Assembly: GCA_036897485.1 (NCBI GenBank)
Contig: JAYMTF010000007.1
Location: 23,789 to 87,788, forward strand
Direction: 5' to 3'
Length of the DNA stretch: 64,000 nucleotides
Source: Pelargonium nanum
Taxonomy: Eukaryota > Streptophyta > Magnoliopsida > Geraniales > Geraniaceae
How positions within the stretch are numbered: position 1 is the stretch's first letter; each line of letters opens with the position of its first letter. The notes below the pieces were generated by a model that did not search any database, was not told the DNA's origin, and saw only the letters and a program-made list of their open reading frames with translations. Shown piece after piece: positions 33,387 through 46,474 of this stretch. The position numbers and the translations under genes were made by a program.

Positions 33387-36365
33387 CTAAGTAGCAAGGA
33401 TAGGGTTCCTCCCCTCATCAATGTCGACGACAAGGAGATGCTCGGGGTTTGATCCACTCGGTCCTTCTGAGTACAGGGTGGGAAGGTAAGCCTTGTATGC
33501 TGGCATGTAACGGGAAACAAAATCAGCTACCTGCAAGAATTTAGGCACAAGAGCACTTCAAAAATCAGTATCCATGTGTTCGCGTAGCCTCTGGTGGGAG
33601 TAGAAATGGATAAATATATGCATACCTCAGCATCAGACATCCCGGGTTTGCCTTCCTCCCTCATAGCAACCTCTGCCTGAAAGTCCACGAGAAAACTAGT
33701 GGTAAGTCATGGGATAACAATTCAAGATTGTGTTGGTGTGAGGGCCAGCCTACCTGCAATCGCCACTGATAGACACAACTAGGGTCGTTGATCTTGATAA
33801 CTATCCACGACTTTATGAACTTGTCCCATGCATCATAGTAAGCTTCAAGATTCTTATTTACCACCTCTAGCTGTAAATTCAAAAACCAGATCGAGCTATA
33901 ATCGTTCCTATAAAGAAATGAGCAAACGAATGTATGCAAATTAATAGCGAATGCCTTTAGCACCTGTGGATCAACTGCCTTGACAACTTCCATTGGAACG
34001 GGTTTGAAACCAAGCATCCAACCTTCGAAGAGAACAGCCTGAAATAACCAACCGAAGTAAACATCAAATTAATGAGCATGTGAATCTGTCATTTGCCAAC
34101 TTTAAAGAGAAATCGTTTTACCATAAGTGGTCCTTCAACCTCAGGCCATGTGGAAGGATCGGCCCTGTCGCCCCTCCCGCTGTATGCAGACTGTGAGAGC
34201 AATTATTCGTCATGAACAGCTTGATATCAAAAGATTGATACAGAAACAAAGAGAAACAATACCATCATGTGCTTACTTTGTCATATCGAGGTAGCTTCAT
34301 CTTCATACCTGAGTACTTAAATACGAAACCCGTTTAAAATATAGACAGGCGTGTTGTAAAATGGAAAATTAGTACAAGAGACTCGCACCTTCTTTCGTCA
34401 TTTTGCTTAGAGCAGTCAATGTTTCAACAGATAATGGAAGATCGTGACTTCCAGCATTTCCACGATACTGGAAATGCACAAGAAAACATAGCAAACCAAC
34501 TTTTAGTAGTCTGTTAAGTTGATGACTTTAAGAGAATGTTGAATAATACCTCTAAAAGAGCATTTCCTGGATTTGCTTCTCTCAGCTTAGCCTACAATTA
34601 GTACAAGTTTGCCTTAGAAAACGACATGGATGGGAAAAAGAATCATACTCTCGCATATTACCTGATCCTCAGCCGTCAAGTAGAAATCATCTATTGATAT
34701 TGTTGCCGTCCTCCTGCAATGTGAATTGATATACATTCTCACTTCTAAACTTTTACTACCAAAAACTGATAAATTCATGCCCTTTAACCTACCGCTGAGT
34801 GGTTTTGAAAAGAAAATCAAGTGCAAGGACAAGTGTTGTCTTCCCACAACCCTGTGGTGCACTGAAACCTATCTGCATAACAGAAAAGATCTCAATGGTA
34901 TCAGATCAGAAGAAGATCTTAACACCTTCAATGCGATCCTTTTATTGTTTACAAAAAATATATATATTCATAACTAGATATATACCACCAAGGGAGTGAT
35001 CTCTTGTCCATCTTTAAATGTGGCCCTGTGCTGAGAAATCTGATCCTCACACCATATGAAGACTGGTATATAATAGTGAAAAATCCTAGCTTTCTGAGGA
35101 ACTGTAAGGCTCAATTCACTGAGCCCAAACAATCTGCAAAGAATCGAGCCATAGGCTATCCACTTATCTATGGAATCAGCCACCTTCTCCTCGGTCAGAC
35201 CCATCTTTTCTATTAGAGGACCTGAGCATATAAACTCAAAAAGGCCCTCCATTGAAGAAACTTCAGTAGGTTTGGGAGGAAAAACCGAATACAGCGGGCC
35301 ATTTCTTCTGCCATTGCTGGAACTAATATTCTGATACAAGGACTTGTCTTGTATCCAAGAACACTGATTCCCAGATGGAAGAGTCCCTGAACATAGCGAA
35401 AAGAATCACAATAATTAACTCTTCCATGCGAAACAAAGTAGTTTAATTGGTGGCACAACTACTCGACGTGCATTATCCACTATCCATAGGCAGTAAAATA
35501 CTAAGATTTTTGGATCATAGTTTCCACTATCAGTAAGTTCTATTGCAAGCTAATTTGGGGAATCAATTTTCATCCGGAGCGAGAACCCGAATGATCATGA
35601 GCTGGGCCTTGGCACTTTGTACCAACTTATGAGTAGCATAGCTCATTTGTGGATTAGAACAAGTACAAGACATGGGCACAAATAGTTATAACTTTAGGTT
35701 TGGAAAACCCAAATCACTGATAAGGTGAGCATATTACTCAACCACAAATCATAAGGAAACAATATGACCTGACTAATCTCAACTTCCAACAACAAATTGT
35801 GATTCATGACATTAGGTTCATATACATACATACACCCAAGTGGCTATGTTAATGCTGTTAAAAAAAATCAGAAACAGAAATCACAGAACAGAAAAATTCA
35901 GGAACCAATTCCAAGCTACTCTTATCATCCTCCATTCTATCAGTCAATTGAATAATGATTTCCTTGGCTCATTTCTTAAATAAAAAATAAAAAAAAACAC
36001 AGAAAAGCCAAAAACTTGGCACAAATTCAACCCATTTGCCCAATAACAAAACCACCAAACTAAACAAAAAATTAAGGAAACTTCAATTTTCTCACACTTT
36101 CACAGTATCCAAACAGAAGTCAATTATGTATACAATGAAGAAAAAAGTTGAGAAATTTACCTGATTTGGGGAAATGGGTATGCATAGAACAGAGCCTTGG
36201 AGATGAGTTTGGTTTGGTCAGTGCATAGAGAGAAAATTTGGAGTGAGAAAAAGAATAGAATTTGTAAGAATTGTTAGTATTATTAAAATTGAAAGGACAA
36301 GGAGATAGAGAAGAAGAAGAAGTCATGGGTGGGCAAGGAGATGATAAAATATTCATATTCGCCAT
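33387..36365 (-). CDS. GLYK: D-glycerate 3-kinase, chloroplastic
   Basis: Final enzyme of photorespiration: phosphorylates D-glycerate with ATP to 3-phosphoglycerate in the chloroplast stroma. Twelve exons: 36365-36161, 35386-34986, 34872-34793, 34713-34662, 34591-34550, 34467-34389, 34308-34277, 34190-34122, 34038-33964, 33870-33754, 33676-33626 and 33530-33387. They give 448 residues, close to Arabidopsis GLYK (about 456). The first ~65 residues are Ser/Pro/Asn-rich with few acidic residues, a typical transit peptide. The kinase P-loop is GFSAPQGCGKTTLV, followed by the PRK-type SIDDFYLTAEDQ. Then come YRGNAGSHDLPL, the lid-region RYDKSAYSGRGDRADPSTWP, EGWMLGFKPV and a C-terminal DFVSRYMPAYKAYLP. 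The start is set at MANMNIL; an upstream in-frame Met at 36428 would add basic, non-transit-like sequence. All phases join correctly. Confidence 0.95.
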
Positions 36366-37326
36366 TCCCAACCCAACTCTGTTTCTCTTCCTCTGTTTCT
36401 TGGAGATATGTTCAAAGCAAAGCTGCACGTCAGATAAGCTTTTAGAATTTAGAATTGAGACTCATGACTCTGAGGTGACTAATAAAAAACCCATTTTTTT
36501 ACTTGTACAAACCACCTTCTAGAGAACATGTTGATTTTCTCTTCTTTTTAGATATTATTTTATGCCATAAATTGTGCTTTTTTCAATGCTGGCAAAAAAT
36601 TGTCATGTAATATTTGGATTCTTTCTTTTTTTGCTGATACAGTAAATTAGAAAATGCAGTGCTAGATTAGATTTGATGACATGTGCATTAAATACAAAAA
36701 TTGTCCACTTGTGAATCCAAAAGAAAATGAAGATTGGAAGACACTTTTTTCTGTGGTGTGGATCATATCATATAAAGATTGAAAAGATATTCCAAGAAAG
36801 AAGCAAACACAGCCATGAGTCTCAAAAACAATGCCCTCTCTTTTCTACCATATCTCATCCAAAAACAACTCAACCAACCAACCAAACTTTAAAAGCAAAA
36901 CACATGTGTTGTCTCAAGGAGAAGAGAAATCAAGAACTGAGGATGGACAATACAGTTTACAAAGAAAGGAAGTTTATCAGATTAAAAAGCTTTTAGCTTG
37001 CCTAAGTTTACAATCAGTTTGTTACATATTTTTGCTCCTGCAAATGCCCCTTTACAATCCACCAAATTAATGCTCTACAGCCTACAGGTGCTCGGATTCG
37101 AGCCTACAAGAGTTTACCATTTTGGAAGAACCAAAAACTGATAGGATTAACAAAAAAGAGAAGGTCTATAAACAAAGATTAGGAACACTTCTAGCGTAAA
37201 AAGAATATAAAGAAAAATTAGAGGACTAGGACTAAAGATTAGGTAGTAAGTAACTACAGCCCTCCCGTGGAGATATCGAAAAAAAAATCCGGAGAAAACT
37301 TCCATCTGAAAGCACCAGCCCTATTA
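36366..37326. other. Intergenic region GLYK / cyclin A2
   Basis: Both flanking genes are on the minus strand, so this holds the GLYK promoter and cyclin 3' UTR. The region next to GLYK is pyrimidine/purine-biased, and AT-rich elsewhere. No gene is seen; the short open frames are accidental. Confidence 0.6.
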
Positions 37327-40300
37327 TTATCTTCGAAATAGAGGTTCAAGCAATGTCGGAGAACACAAAGCTGCCACAGATTTGAACTGCTATAACAATG
37401 CCCGTATTAGTTTTCTAGAAAAATGAAACATAAACGTCATCTAAATTAACATGACTCTGCTGTCTCGTACCTTCTCTTGTCTATACTTCACTCGTATGGC
37501 ACTTAGAGGACAACCGTTGGTGTTTAATTGTAACCCTTGTAACGATTGAACTGACATTTGCAGATCTGAAGCCTTGTAAGAGGTATAGTGTTCTAGAGTA
37601 GGGTTCTGCAAGAAAGACATGTATACAATCAGGCTACTAATACGAAGAACATAACTGTATGCATGGAAAAATACATTCTGAGACACTGGATACAGACCCA
37701 TGGGTTACTAGATTGATCCAACGTCCATCTGGCTAGAAAAACAGCTGATGCAGCAATCACAGAAGGAACAAAATTCAGGAAGCCGTAGTCCATTAAAGTT
37801 AATTCTGCAAGATAATTGGCCAGGTACTCCAGCTCAAGACTTGAGTTCTGCAAATTTTAAGCAATGACATAAAAAAGTATTAGCTTTTCTGTGGAAAAAG
37901 AATTATCTCTCACAAGATATGATCAAGGCCAACAATTTTACCTTGTAAGAAGCTTGTGCTGCTCGAAGAAATCTCCTGAAAAAACAAGAAATATATGCAA
38001 ACATGTTAGCAGACTACAACAGATGTAAAAGACTTGATACTGTTGATGCAAGATAGTCTTTAGTACCTGAGAAAAGTTTTTGCGGTGGGTGTATAAACTT
38101 GAAAGCCGAAATATTTAAGTACTTCAGTCTCCATTTTTAGTACCTGGCAAGTTAATTTTGTCAAGATTTTTTAATAGCCCACCTAGTGAATTATGTGCAA
38201 GTACATGAACACCAACAGTTCTCTTTCAGAAGTGCTAAAATAAAATAATGATAAAAAACACCCAATTTTTTCATCTGAACACTACTTCCTTGTGGCCACT
38301 GCCGTTAACACAATATAATGTGCATGCACATTGATAAAGGCAGTTCATAAAAGTTTTGCTTTAAGTAGCTAAGATGCGTAAAATAACATTGTTTACTTCT
38401 AGCTAATGGGGTCACGTGATTTTGTAGCAATAAGTTTCAAGCATCTACATACCTCCTCCCTTGAGTAAGTGTTGTCTGTGATGAAGCAAAATTCCTCCAC
38501 GCGTGGTGCACAAATTTCTTCATACTTCCTTCAATTTATGAAGAGAAAAGGCAAATTTAGATTACATACAAAGAGACGGCCATCAATAGCATAGTGCAAT
38601 TCAAATACAAACAAATGTATATATTTTTGCTCAAATAAGAAAAGTTTGATTTTGTGTTAAATCGACACTACGAAGAAGGTATACTCAAATCAATATGATT
38701 TTAGTCCAAAGTAGTCATGTGCAAAATTCACCAAAAATAAGAGATCTTACGATGCAATAAGCATGCAAGTGATGCCAAGCAGTTGAAGTCTTTGTCTTTC
38801 AATGTAGTTATGAGCAAGGAACGTGTCAATAAGATACACTGTGAGGTAAAGAGTATCTGGAACCAACTTATATTCCTCAGATACCTGAAAAGAAAATTGG
38901 TGGTTCAATTTTCCGCTTAACTATTCTGAGCACATAATTAGACTTATATATTTGATTGACCATATAAAGAAACAGTACTAGGAATGATTTCTCAAATCTG
39001 ACTGTCACTGGAGATATAGATATTGTTACAAACTTAAATCAAACACAATTCATCAAATGCATGGCTTAAGATTCTTGCATTCATAGCAGTGCAAACTTGA
39101 CTTTCAATACAGCTGTTTAAGACCATTATCTTCAAACTTTTACAAATTTATGGAGTAATGCAGAGAAACGTGATCGAAAAGGCCAAATGTACTCTCAAAA
39201 TCACTTATACACTACTGGAAAAAATACTACGTGTATCCAGCCAACGCAGCAGGGTTACACAATAATGAAAACAGCATTGGAAATCTACTGTATATGTTGC
39301 TGAGAGTTAGTTGAACATTAAAAGCCTAAATGTAATTACATTAATGATTGAGTTAACAAACTACATTTTAATATTCAAAATAGGACAAAACAAAACACAT
39401 TAACAATTGTCATATAACTATACTAACCTCTACAAGCCAATCTACCAGAATCCCTCGCATGCCTTGAGTGATATCCCGCTGCACTGTTTCCATGAAATCG
39501 GAATATGGCCTTCGGACAAGCTGAAAAGAATTGTTTTTAGAACAATTGCAAACACCAAGTTTCTTACAAACAAGTATCTTAAGTTTATTTTTCACCACTT
39601 TGATGGATGCAGGAATTATAACTGAAGGGAATTATTAGAGTGAGAACAATTGCATTCTCGTTTAACATATTAACTTTACAACTTTATTGTGGAGATGCGT
39701 GAATGTGTAAGGGCACATAATTGAGACTAAGACATTCAATAGGTACAAAATTATAAAATATTGCACATAGCTTTTGAGAGAATGCATTGTCTTTTATTGG
39801 TGAAATCATAAGCTCTTGTTCTTTTTCCCTTCTATTCAATATTAACCGAGCAGTCTTGTCAAGGTAAAGTAGTTCCTAGAGTTTAATAAACTAAGAACAA
39901 AAGCACAAGAACATGTATTTTGCAAAATAATACTGTTGGAGAAAGTGGATTTGAGACAGGCAAGTCAGACGAGTTAAATTATTATGAGAAGAAAATCATC
40001 AAGGAACTCATCATAAAATGATCATATTTGGCAGGAAGGCACATACCTCTGCAACACGCAAATTACTATAGATATCAGAGGCATAAAGACTGCACAGCAG
40101 AGGATTATTGTGATCAGAATCAATATCAGTGACATCCGGATTGTTTGACGCTATCAAACTTCCAAATAGATCACATTTCCATTCTGCAAGCAAAAGAGAG
40201 GAAACTGTAAGCTTTCTATATTCTCTTGTGGGACAGTTTATGTTCCAGGTTTATTACAATATCAATACTATAACAAAAGGTACTTAGTAAAAGATGAATA

Positions 40301-41234
40301 CAACAAATGTAGAACTGGGCATGTAGACATTATAGCTTTCACATCACCACAAGGATTAAATAAATGGATCGAAAAATACATGTTTATACCATGTCTTATC
40401 CTTCAAATCAGAATGTCATAAGAAATGCAAAAACTACAGTAAATATGCACTTTTTGGTTTTCTGCTTAAGGTGGTGACCTGTGCAGGATAATGTTTTGTT
40501 ACGTTTGGAGATGAGATTAGTCGAGAAGAAAGCATACCTTTCTTTGGAGGATTGTGAGGATACGAAGGCAGTCCAGCTGTATGTCTTTTACGCTGGCCAA
40601 CATCTATTCCACACTCATTAGAGGTAGCCAATTGCGAAGGTACTTTTTCTTCTAATATAGTACTACTACACATAACTTCTGATTTGGGTTCTACTTTAAC
40701 TGTTTCTTGGATCTTCTCTTTTTTCCGACCAGCTTGAAGTTGTGCAGTGCTAACAGCAACTGGTGGGCAGACTTTGGCCATACTGGATGGAGCTTTTCGA
40801 GTTTGCTTCTGGTTCGTGTTCTTAGGCTGACAAACATCAAATCAGATAGGGAATCAGATTCAAGAACAAAGAAGTTGAAAAGCTTCCAAAAGGGTACATC
40901 AAACTACCTAGTACATCTAACAGCAAAATGAACAGTTGAGAAAATTGACCTGAATTTTGGTTGCACTCAACAAGTCTTTATGTGATCTTTCACAGCAAAC
41001 ATTTGAGATATCCTGAAGCACTGCCCTCTTCTTGCGTTGAGGGAACACATTAGTGTTTCTCTCATCCAAGGCTGCTCTTTTTGTACTTGCTCGTGATGCT
41101 GGCTTCTGATCTACTTCCTTAGGTAGTTTTACACCGGGAATCTGTCGAGTTGCGCGTACAGCAGCAGCTCGAGAACGTGTTATTCGACCAGCAAGCTCTC
41201 CAACGTTAGCAGTAGTTAAATTTTCTTTCTCCAT
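37327..41234 (-). CDS. CYCA2: Cyclin A2-type mitotic cyclin
   Basis: Regulatory subunit for CDKs at S and G2/M; CYCA2s also restrain endoreduplication and act in stomatal and vascular divisions. Eleven exons: 41234-40950, 40826-40538, 40183-40047, 39520-39428, 38884-38751, 38528-38453, 38143-38067, 37975-37942, 37847-37698, 37605-37471 and 37386-37327. They give 489 residues. The N-terminus has a destruction box in KKRAVLQDISNV (about residue 70) and basic NLS-like stretches. The cyclin box contains MRGILVDWLVEVSEEYKL, then YLTVYLIDTFL. The C-terminal cyclin fold has NYLAELTLMDYGFLNFVPS and ends CPLSAIRVKYRQEKFKSVAA. Met at 41234 begins MEKENLTTAN; a likely 5' UTR acceptor sits at about 41299. 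In Arabidopsis CYCA2;4 is next to GLYK, supporting orthology. Confidence 0.95.
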
Positions 41235-42286
41235 ATTTACAAGCCTTCGAGAAGAAGACGAACACAATGCAGGAAGATGGTAACAGAGAAACTCAACCTG
41301 CACGAAAGTAGCCAAACCAGGGCCAAGAGAATTTAAAAACTAGCTTTTATGGCAGATATGTTTACAGAGATTGTGAAAACAAGGGGAGAGCAATAAAAAG
41401 AGAATCAAGATCATATATTCGATGTTATAAATTACCAAGTTGTGTGTACAGATAATTCATTATGCTATACCAACCTTGAAACAAAAAATACTACATTTGC
41501 AGTGAGAATGCTAGTTCAAAAAAAGAACAGTACTACTATACAAATTCTAAATGGTGATTCTTCTTACACCTATTAATGCTAAAGTTAATACTGCATGAAA
41601 ATTTGAAAACAGTTCCACCTGCATTTTGTGTACAGTTGAGTTGAGACTTGAGACATTTTAATAGTGGAAAGAGGTAAAAAAAAACTATAATGTACTATCA
41701 ATTTGAAATGTATCATTTCCACTCAAATAGAAACCTGAAAAGACTACTAAAATATTTTGATGTTGGAGTGAAGTCATTCAAATTCTTGCAGGGAAAGATT
41801 TTCCATGGCCACAAACAAACCTACAATGATAAAGTGTAGAAGATGAACATATTCAAGGTGATAAGAGCAACACCACACAAGATCAGCAATTCAAAATGGT
41901 AAAACCCACAACAAGATCAACAAAAACACCAACATAGAGACTTTAGTCTAGCTTCAAAGTAGATTACTCATCCACCAAAATTCTAAAAAATAAAAATTAA
42001 AATTAAATCAGGACAACACAAGCACCATTCAAGTTAAGATGGATGCAAAGAAATTTTCAGATGCAGAGGCAAACACAAACAAAATTTGCAATCTGAAGTT
42101 TCTAATTCTGGAAACCACAAGAAAACAATACCCAGAACAACATAAGAATTCAAAGGTTATTTTCATGCTAATTTTCCCACACTTCATGACAAATCTAGGC
42201 TCCAAAACATCCTGGATCTCCATTTCATCAGGAAATGCAAGGTAGTTCCATGCACAATCTTGAATTTTTTCCAGAAAAATCTAACC

Positions 42287-42900
42287 TGTTATTCTTTTTT
42301 CCTTTCTTTTTGGTTCTGGAACGATGAGACAAAAAGAAAGGAAAAGAAAAATTCGGAGCCATAATTTCAAAAACCATAGCTTTCAGCTAAGAAAAATGCA
42401 GCTGCATCAGACTCCATCCAAGAACAATTACTTCAATTTCTTGGGTCCCAATTGGAGAAAAAAAAAGACATTTTTTTACAAAATAAATCAAGTTTCATTC
42501 CAACCAACCCCCACCCTCCCGATTGTCTCGTCAACCAAACAGGAGCCAACCCCACCAAAGCTCAAGCTAATGTCCCAGCAAAAACACCACCTTTACCACC
42601 CAAAACTTCAAGATTCTCGGAAATCTCAACAGACCCATTAAACCCTAATCGATTTGCAATCGACCCATCAACCAAGAACTAAAATTCAAGACAAAAACCC
42701 AAAATTCACATTCAAATTCGTGCATAAACATTATCATCAGTGGTGTGTAGGCATCGAAAATGACCTCGATTCGGCTCCACCCGCAGCTCCAACGCCTCCA
42801 CCACAGCGATGGAAGCTTGGAGAAGAAAGAGACAGAGAAGAGAGAGAGAGACTCAACTCTGGAGAGTCAGTGAGTGAAAGCGAACGAGCGGGATGGCGTG
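42287..42900 (-). other. Possible cyclin A2 5' leader exon
   Basis: Minus-strand sequence from about 42900 downward is a CT-rich leader (CTCTCTCTCTTCTC near 42840). It reaches TAACAG|GTTAG at 42287, which could be the donor of a 5' UTR intron ending at the acceptor TTTCGTGCAG near 41299. The reading frames across it do not resemble protein. Tentative without transcripts. Confidence 0.35.
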
Positions 42901-43030
42901 AGGTTTAAACTCTGATAAATAATGGCGAAACACAAAAATAGAAAAAGAAAAAAGAAAAATATTTGTTTATCATTAATCCATAGCTTTTAAACTAATAAAT
43001 AAAATTATCAAAAAATAAAATTAATCGCAT

Positions 43031-43041
43031 TGACCGTTTGA
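43031..43041 (-). promoter_or_regulatory. MSA-like element upstream of cyclin A2
   Basis: Minus strand TCAAACGGTCA matches the mitosis-specific activator consensus YCYAACGGYYA at 10 of 11 positions, including the invariant AACGG core. It lies about 140 bases upstream of the likely transcription start. MYB3R factors bind MSA elements in G2/M genes. Confidence 0.5.
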
Positions 43042-44119
43042 CCAACAAAGCTGCAAAGGTTAAAGAGGAGTCTAGGGAGCGTTCTCAGACAGTTACGCGA
43101 TTCGGACATCCGGTTGATTTTACAGATTTGCCCCTAATTTTTATTCTCTGGCTGTTGGGTTTTTGAGGGTGTTTCGGTCAAATGGATTTTTTAAGATTAA
43201 TTTTCGTTGGGTCAGAGGAATGAGATACATTAGAATAAGGCGTGACAGGCACGGTAGATAGGGGTGTTCCCTCATTAAAATAATAATTAATTATTCAAAT
43301 AAATGGTGATTAGTGGCTAAGAGAGGGAAAAATAAAAAAATTAGTGGGTGGTCACTAGTCACGTGGTTGAGTGAGATTACACTAATTACCCATTAGATTG
43401 TGGAGTAACTTTCTTTAATTGTATTGTCATTTGGAGTAAACAAATTATTCAAATTCAAGTTTTGCAATTTTAAATTTTTGTAAATGGCGTGTAATTTGAA
43501 TCGATGTTAGCATTAAGTGTGTGAATCGAGTTTGATACTTTAACGATGTGGTTGCGTCAAAATTTGGCAAATAAGTTTTGTTGCCTTCCTGAGGTTTTTT
43601 TTTTGTTTGAGTTGTCGTAAAAATATGGTTAAAAATCAAATTTTAAAGTAATTCTGAATAATTATAAATAAATATAATTTAATATTCGATCAAGACGTAT
43701 AAGTATTTTTATTTAAGTAACACAAACAATCTTGTTTCAAAATAGGAATATTAGTTTCGTTTTCTTTATCAATATTATAGGCAACATAGTTAGTGTTGCA
43801 TATTTTCTTTCATACCCTTGTGAAAATGTGTTGTAACGCACTAAATGGTTGTTAACTATTGAGATATATACTGTGAATGTGAATAGAGAAAGTCTCGACG
43901 TAAATCATGAAATCCTCACTCTTACCCATGAGGGAGTATTCTCACAAAACAAGTTTGCCACGTGACTTATGTTGGTTGATATCGAAGTGGGGTTTACTTG
44001 TAGCCTTTGGGGCACACTATATGTGGATTTCGGGTGACTTTGAAGCTCTTGTATATCTTTCAAGCATCACATGGTGGAGTAGAGCCCCTGGAATCGTCTA
44101 TTGCTTTAGGTAAGGTCCT

Positions 44120-44235
44120 ATTGTCCTAGTAAGGTAGGAGCCTTGAAGGTGACCTAGTAAAACGGGAAGTCTCAGAGGTGACTTGATGAAGTGAGATAGC
44201 TTAGAGAGGTGACCCAGTAAGTAGAGAAGTCTTAT
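44120..44235. repeat. Degenerate tandem repeat, about 29-31 bp unit
   Basis: AGGTGACCTAGTAAAACGGG, AGGTGACTTGATGAAGTGAG and AGGTGACCCAGTAAGTAGAG start at 44147, 44176 and 44207. A weaker unit (TTGTCCTAGTAAGGTAGGAG) precedes them. GA/GT-rich, non-coding. Confidence 0.7.
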
Positions 44236-46326
44236 ATTCATAAAGAGCTCTTCTCGAAGACCTTGGATGTTAAGTGATTGGAGGAGATGTGTGAGACTCT
44301 TCTATTAGTGTTTTGGATATTCTAATGGGAAAAGCCTCTTTAAAGATGTGAAGCTCTTTAGAGGGGGACGAGATATTAGAAGCTCCATCGAACATTACTT
44401 CTGATTTTTGAGTTGCATCATATGACTAATTCTTTAAAAAATTAAGCCTAATCGAATGACTAGTAATTGAAAAATTAAAACATGATGAATAAGCATGTGT
44501 AACGTCAATAACTTACAAACTATTATCCAAACAATTTGAAAAAAAAAAATTAACATCCCAATCTTCAATGAAATTTGCATAACTCCCAATTAATAAGAAT
44601 TATAAACTATTAACACACACAAAATCGAGAATAATTTTAAAATATTATTAAATAAGTAATAACTTTTAATTTGTAACTTATGTTTTGAAAATGTAAAAAT
44701 ACATCTCGTTTTGCACCATTTTATGTATACGTATTTTTTGGCATGCATGGGAGTAAGCTACCATATTCATTTTTACACATAAGAAGGGACCTAAACAATT
44801 ATGAACAAACATGACCGAATTTTACATTTGAAATGTATTAGTATACGTATGTATACTATCATCATACAAAATCAATGAGAAAATCTAACTTACATGTGTT
44901 TTCTCAAAAATATAATTTACTAGCTTTTAACATAGCTAAGGAAGTAAGTCAATACATTTGTTGAATACATGTATGGCTTTATGTTTCATACAAAAATATT
45001 AACAACTATTGAATTTTTGAAAATTGTGTGTTTTATTTATAATATTATGTAATTAGATATACAAAATATATTATCCAATTTAGTCACAAATGAACTAGAG
45101 GGAAGTACATAAATTAGTTAAATTGTAGACTTTTTTCTATAGATAAAATAAAATAAAACTAATTGAGCATATAAAAGTCGTGAATAGTAGGTAGGATTAT
45201 GATTATGTTTGTAAAGAGTAAATTGTTTTGTGTGATTAGGCCATGTGAGAGTGAGAAGTTGAAGCGCCTACCTATTACTATTCACTAGGAATCAAGTTTT
45301 GAATCATCAATATTCAATCAAAAGCCTCTACTGTTGACTCATAAATTGGCCAACCATTTCAATTTCAAATAGCATATTTAGCTTCAATTTATATATTTGA
45401 AGTCAAGTCTGAAATTATTATAATCAAGATCCAAAGCTACAAAAGATAAAATCTCTTGAGGGTAAGAATGTCGATCCAAGCTGACAAATTTACCAAATTC
45501 TCCGAAGAACTAGGTAAAACATCAACAACTCGATTCGCAGACTAGAAAACAAAATTAAATTCTACTCTGTTAAACTTGATAGCTAAACTGCCTATATGAA
45601 AAATAATCAAAGTCCTTAGCATCAGTGCTATCACAAAAGAGAATTATGCGCTAAGGTGCATAAGTTGCTAAGATCCCAAAAGAGAAGTGTTCTATTATTC
45701 GCTAAGGTGCATATATGCTACGACTTGAAGATGATTGTTACAGAATAAGGAATTTGTATAATGGTAACGTCGTTAAATTTGACATAATTACTAACCACGG
45801 AAATCTTGTGGTAATAATGTAATTTAGAGAACAAAGAGAAAACAATCACCTGTAATTATTCATATATAATTTGAGTATAATATTGTTTAACAACATCACA
45901 AATAGTAGTAGAATAGAAACAAACAGAAGTAAATAAAATGAACAAAATTTGAAATAAGAAAAGGATGGCACATGAACAATAGCCATTAGGTTTGGTACAA
46001 ATGTAAATAGGTGCATGATCCATGTTTTGAATGGCTCAAATTGCATGTAAATCCAATTTCAAGCCCCAACTCAGTACTGTCCTGTCCTTCTGATTTCAGA
46101 TGTGAAACCAAAAAAAGAAAAGAAAATGGCAGATCTGTTTGTTTAATTGTCTCTCTCTCCCTCCCATTTGAAAATAATTCCACAACAAGAATATGCTATT
46201 GGTAGAGACTATAAAACTGTCAAGTGATCTATGCAGAGCTGATAGGTTGAATCCGAACCTTCTGAAATTTGTTTCGATCTGATCAGACTTTTTCTGCTAA
46301 AATAATAAGCTCATGTCATAGTAAAC

Positions 46327-46474
46327 CACTGCTAGAAAAAAGGTTTACCAGCGACGGAATGAGCTACATATTGAAATCCACAAAATGTAAGAAGGGAACC
46401 TTCCATCGCTAAGCATGATCAACAACGAAAATAGAGTGACTAGTCCGTCGCTGATCGGTGATTTCCTTGTAGTG
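46327..46474. mobile_element. 148-bp non-autonomous CACTA (En/Spm) element
   Basis: The left end is CACTGCTAGAAAAAAGG...CCAGCGACGG. The right end, reverse-complemented, is CACTACAAGGAAATC...TCAGCGACGG. These are the classic CACTA terminal inverted repeats with shared subterminal AGCGACGG. The element is flanked by a perfect 3-base duplication AAC (46324-46326 and 46475-46477), the target-site length of the superfamily. It is far too small to encode transposase. Confidence 0.85.

Noticed and set aside
39207-39310. Second CACTA-like end (CACTACTGGAAAAAAT) in a cyclin intron
   Set aside because: No inverted right end or target duplication nearby.
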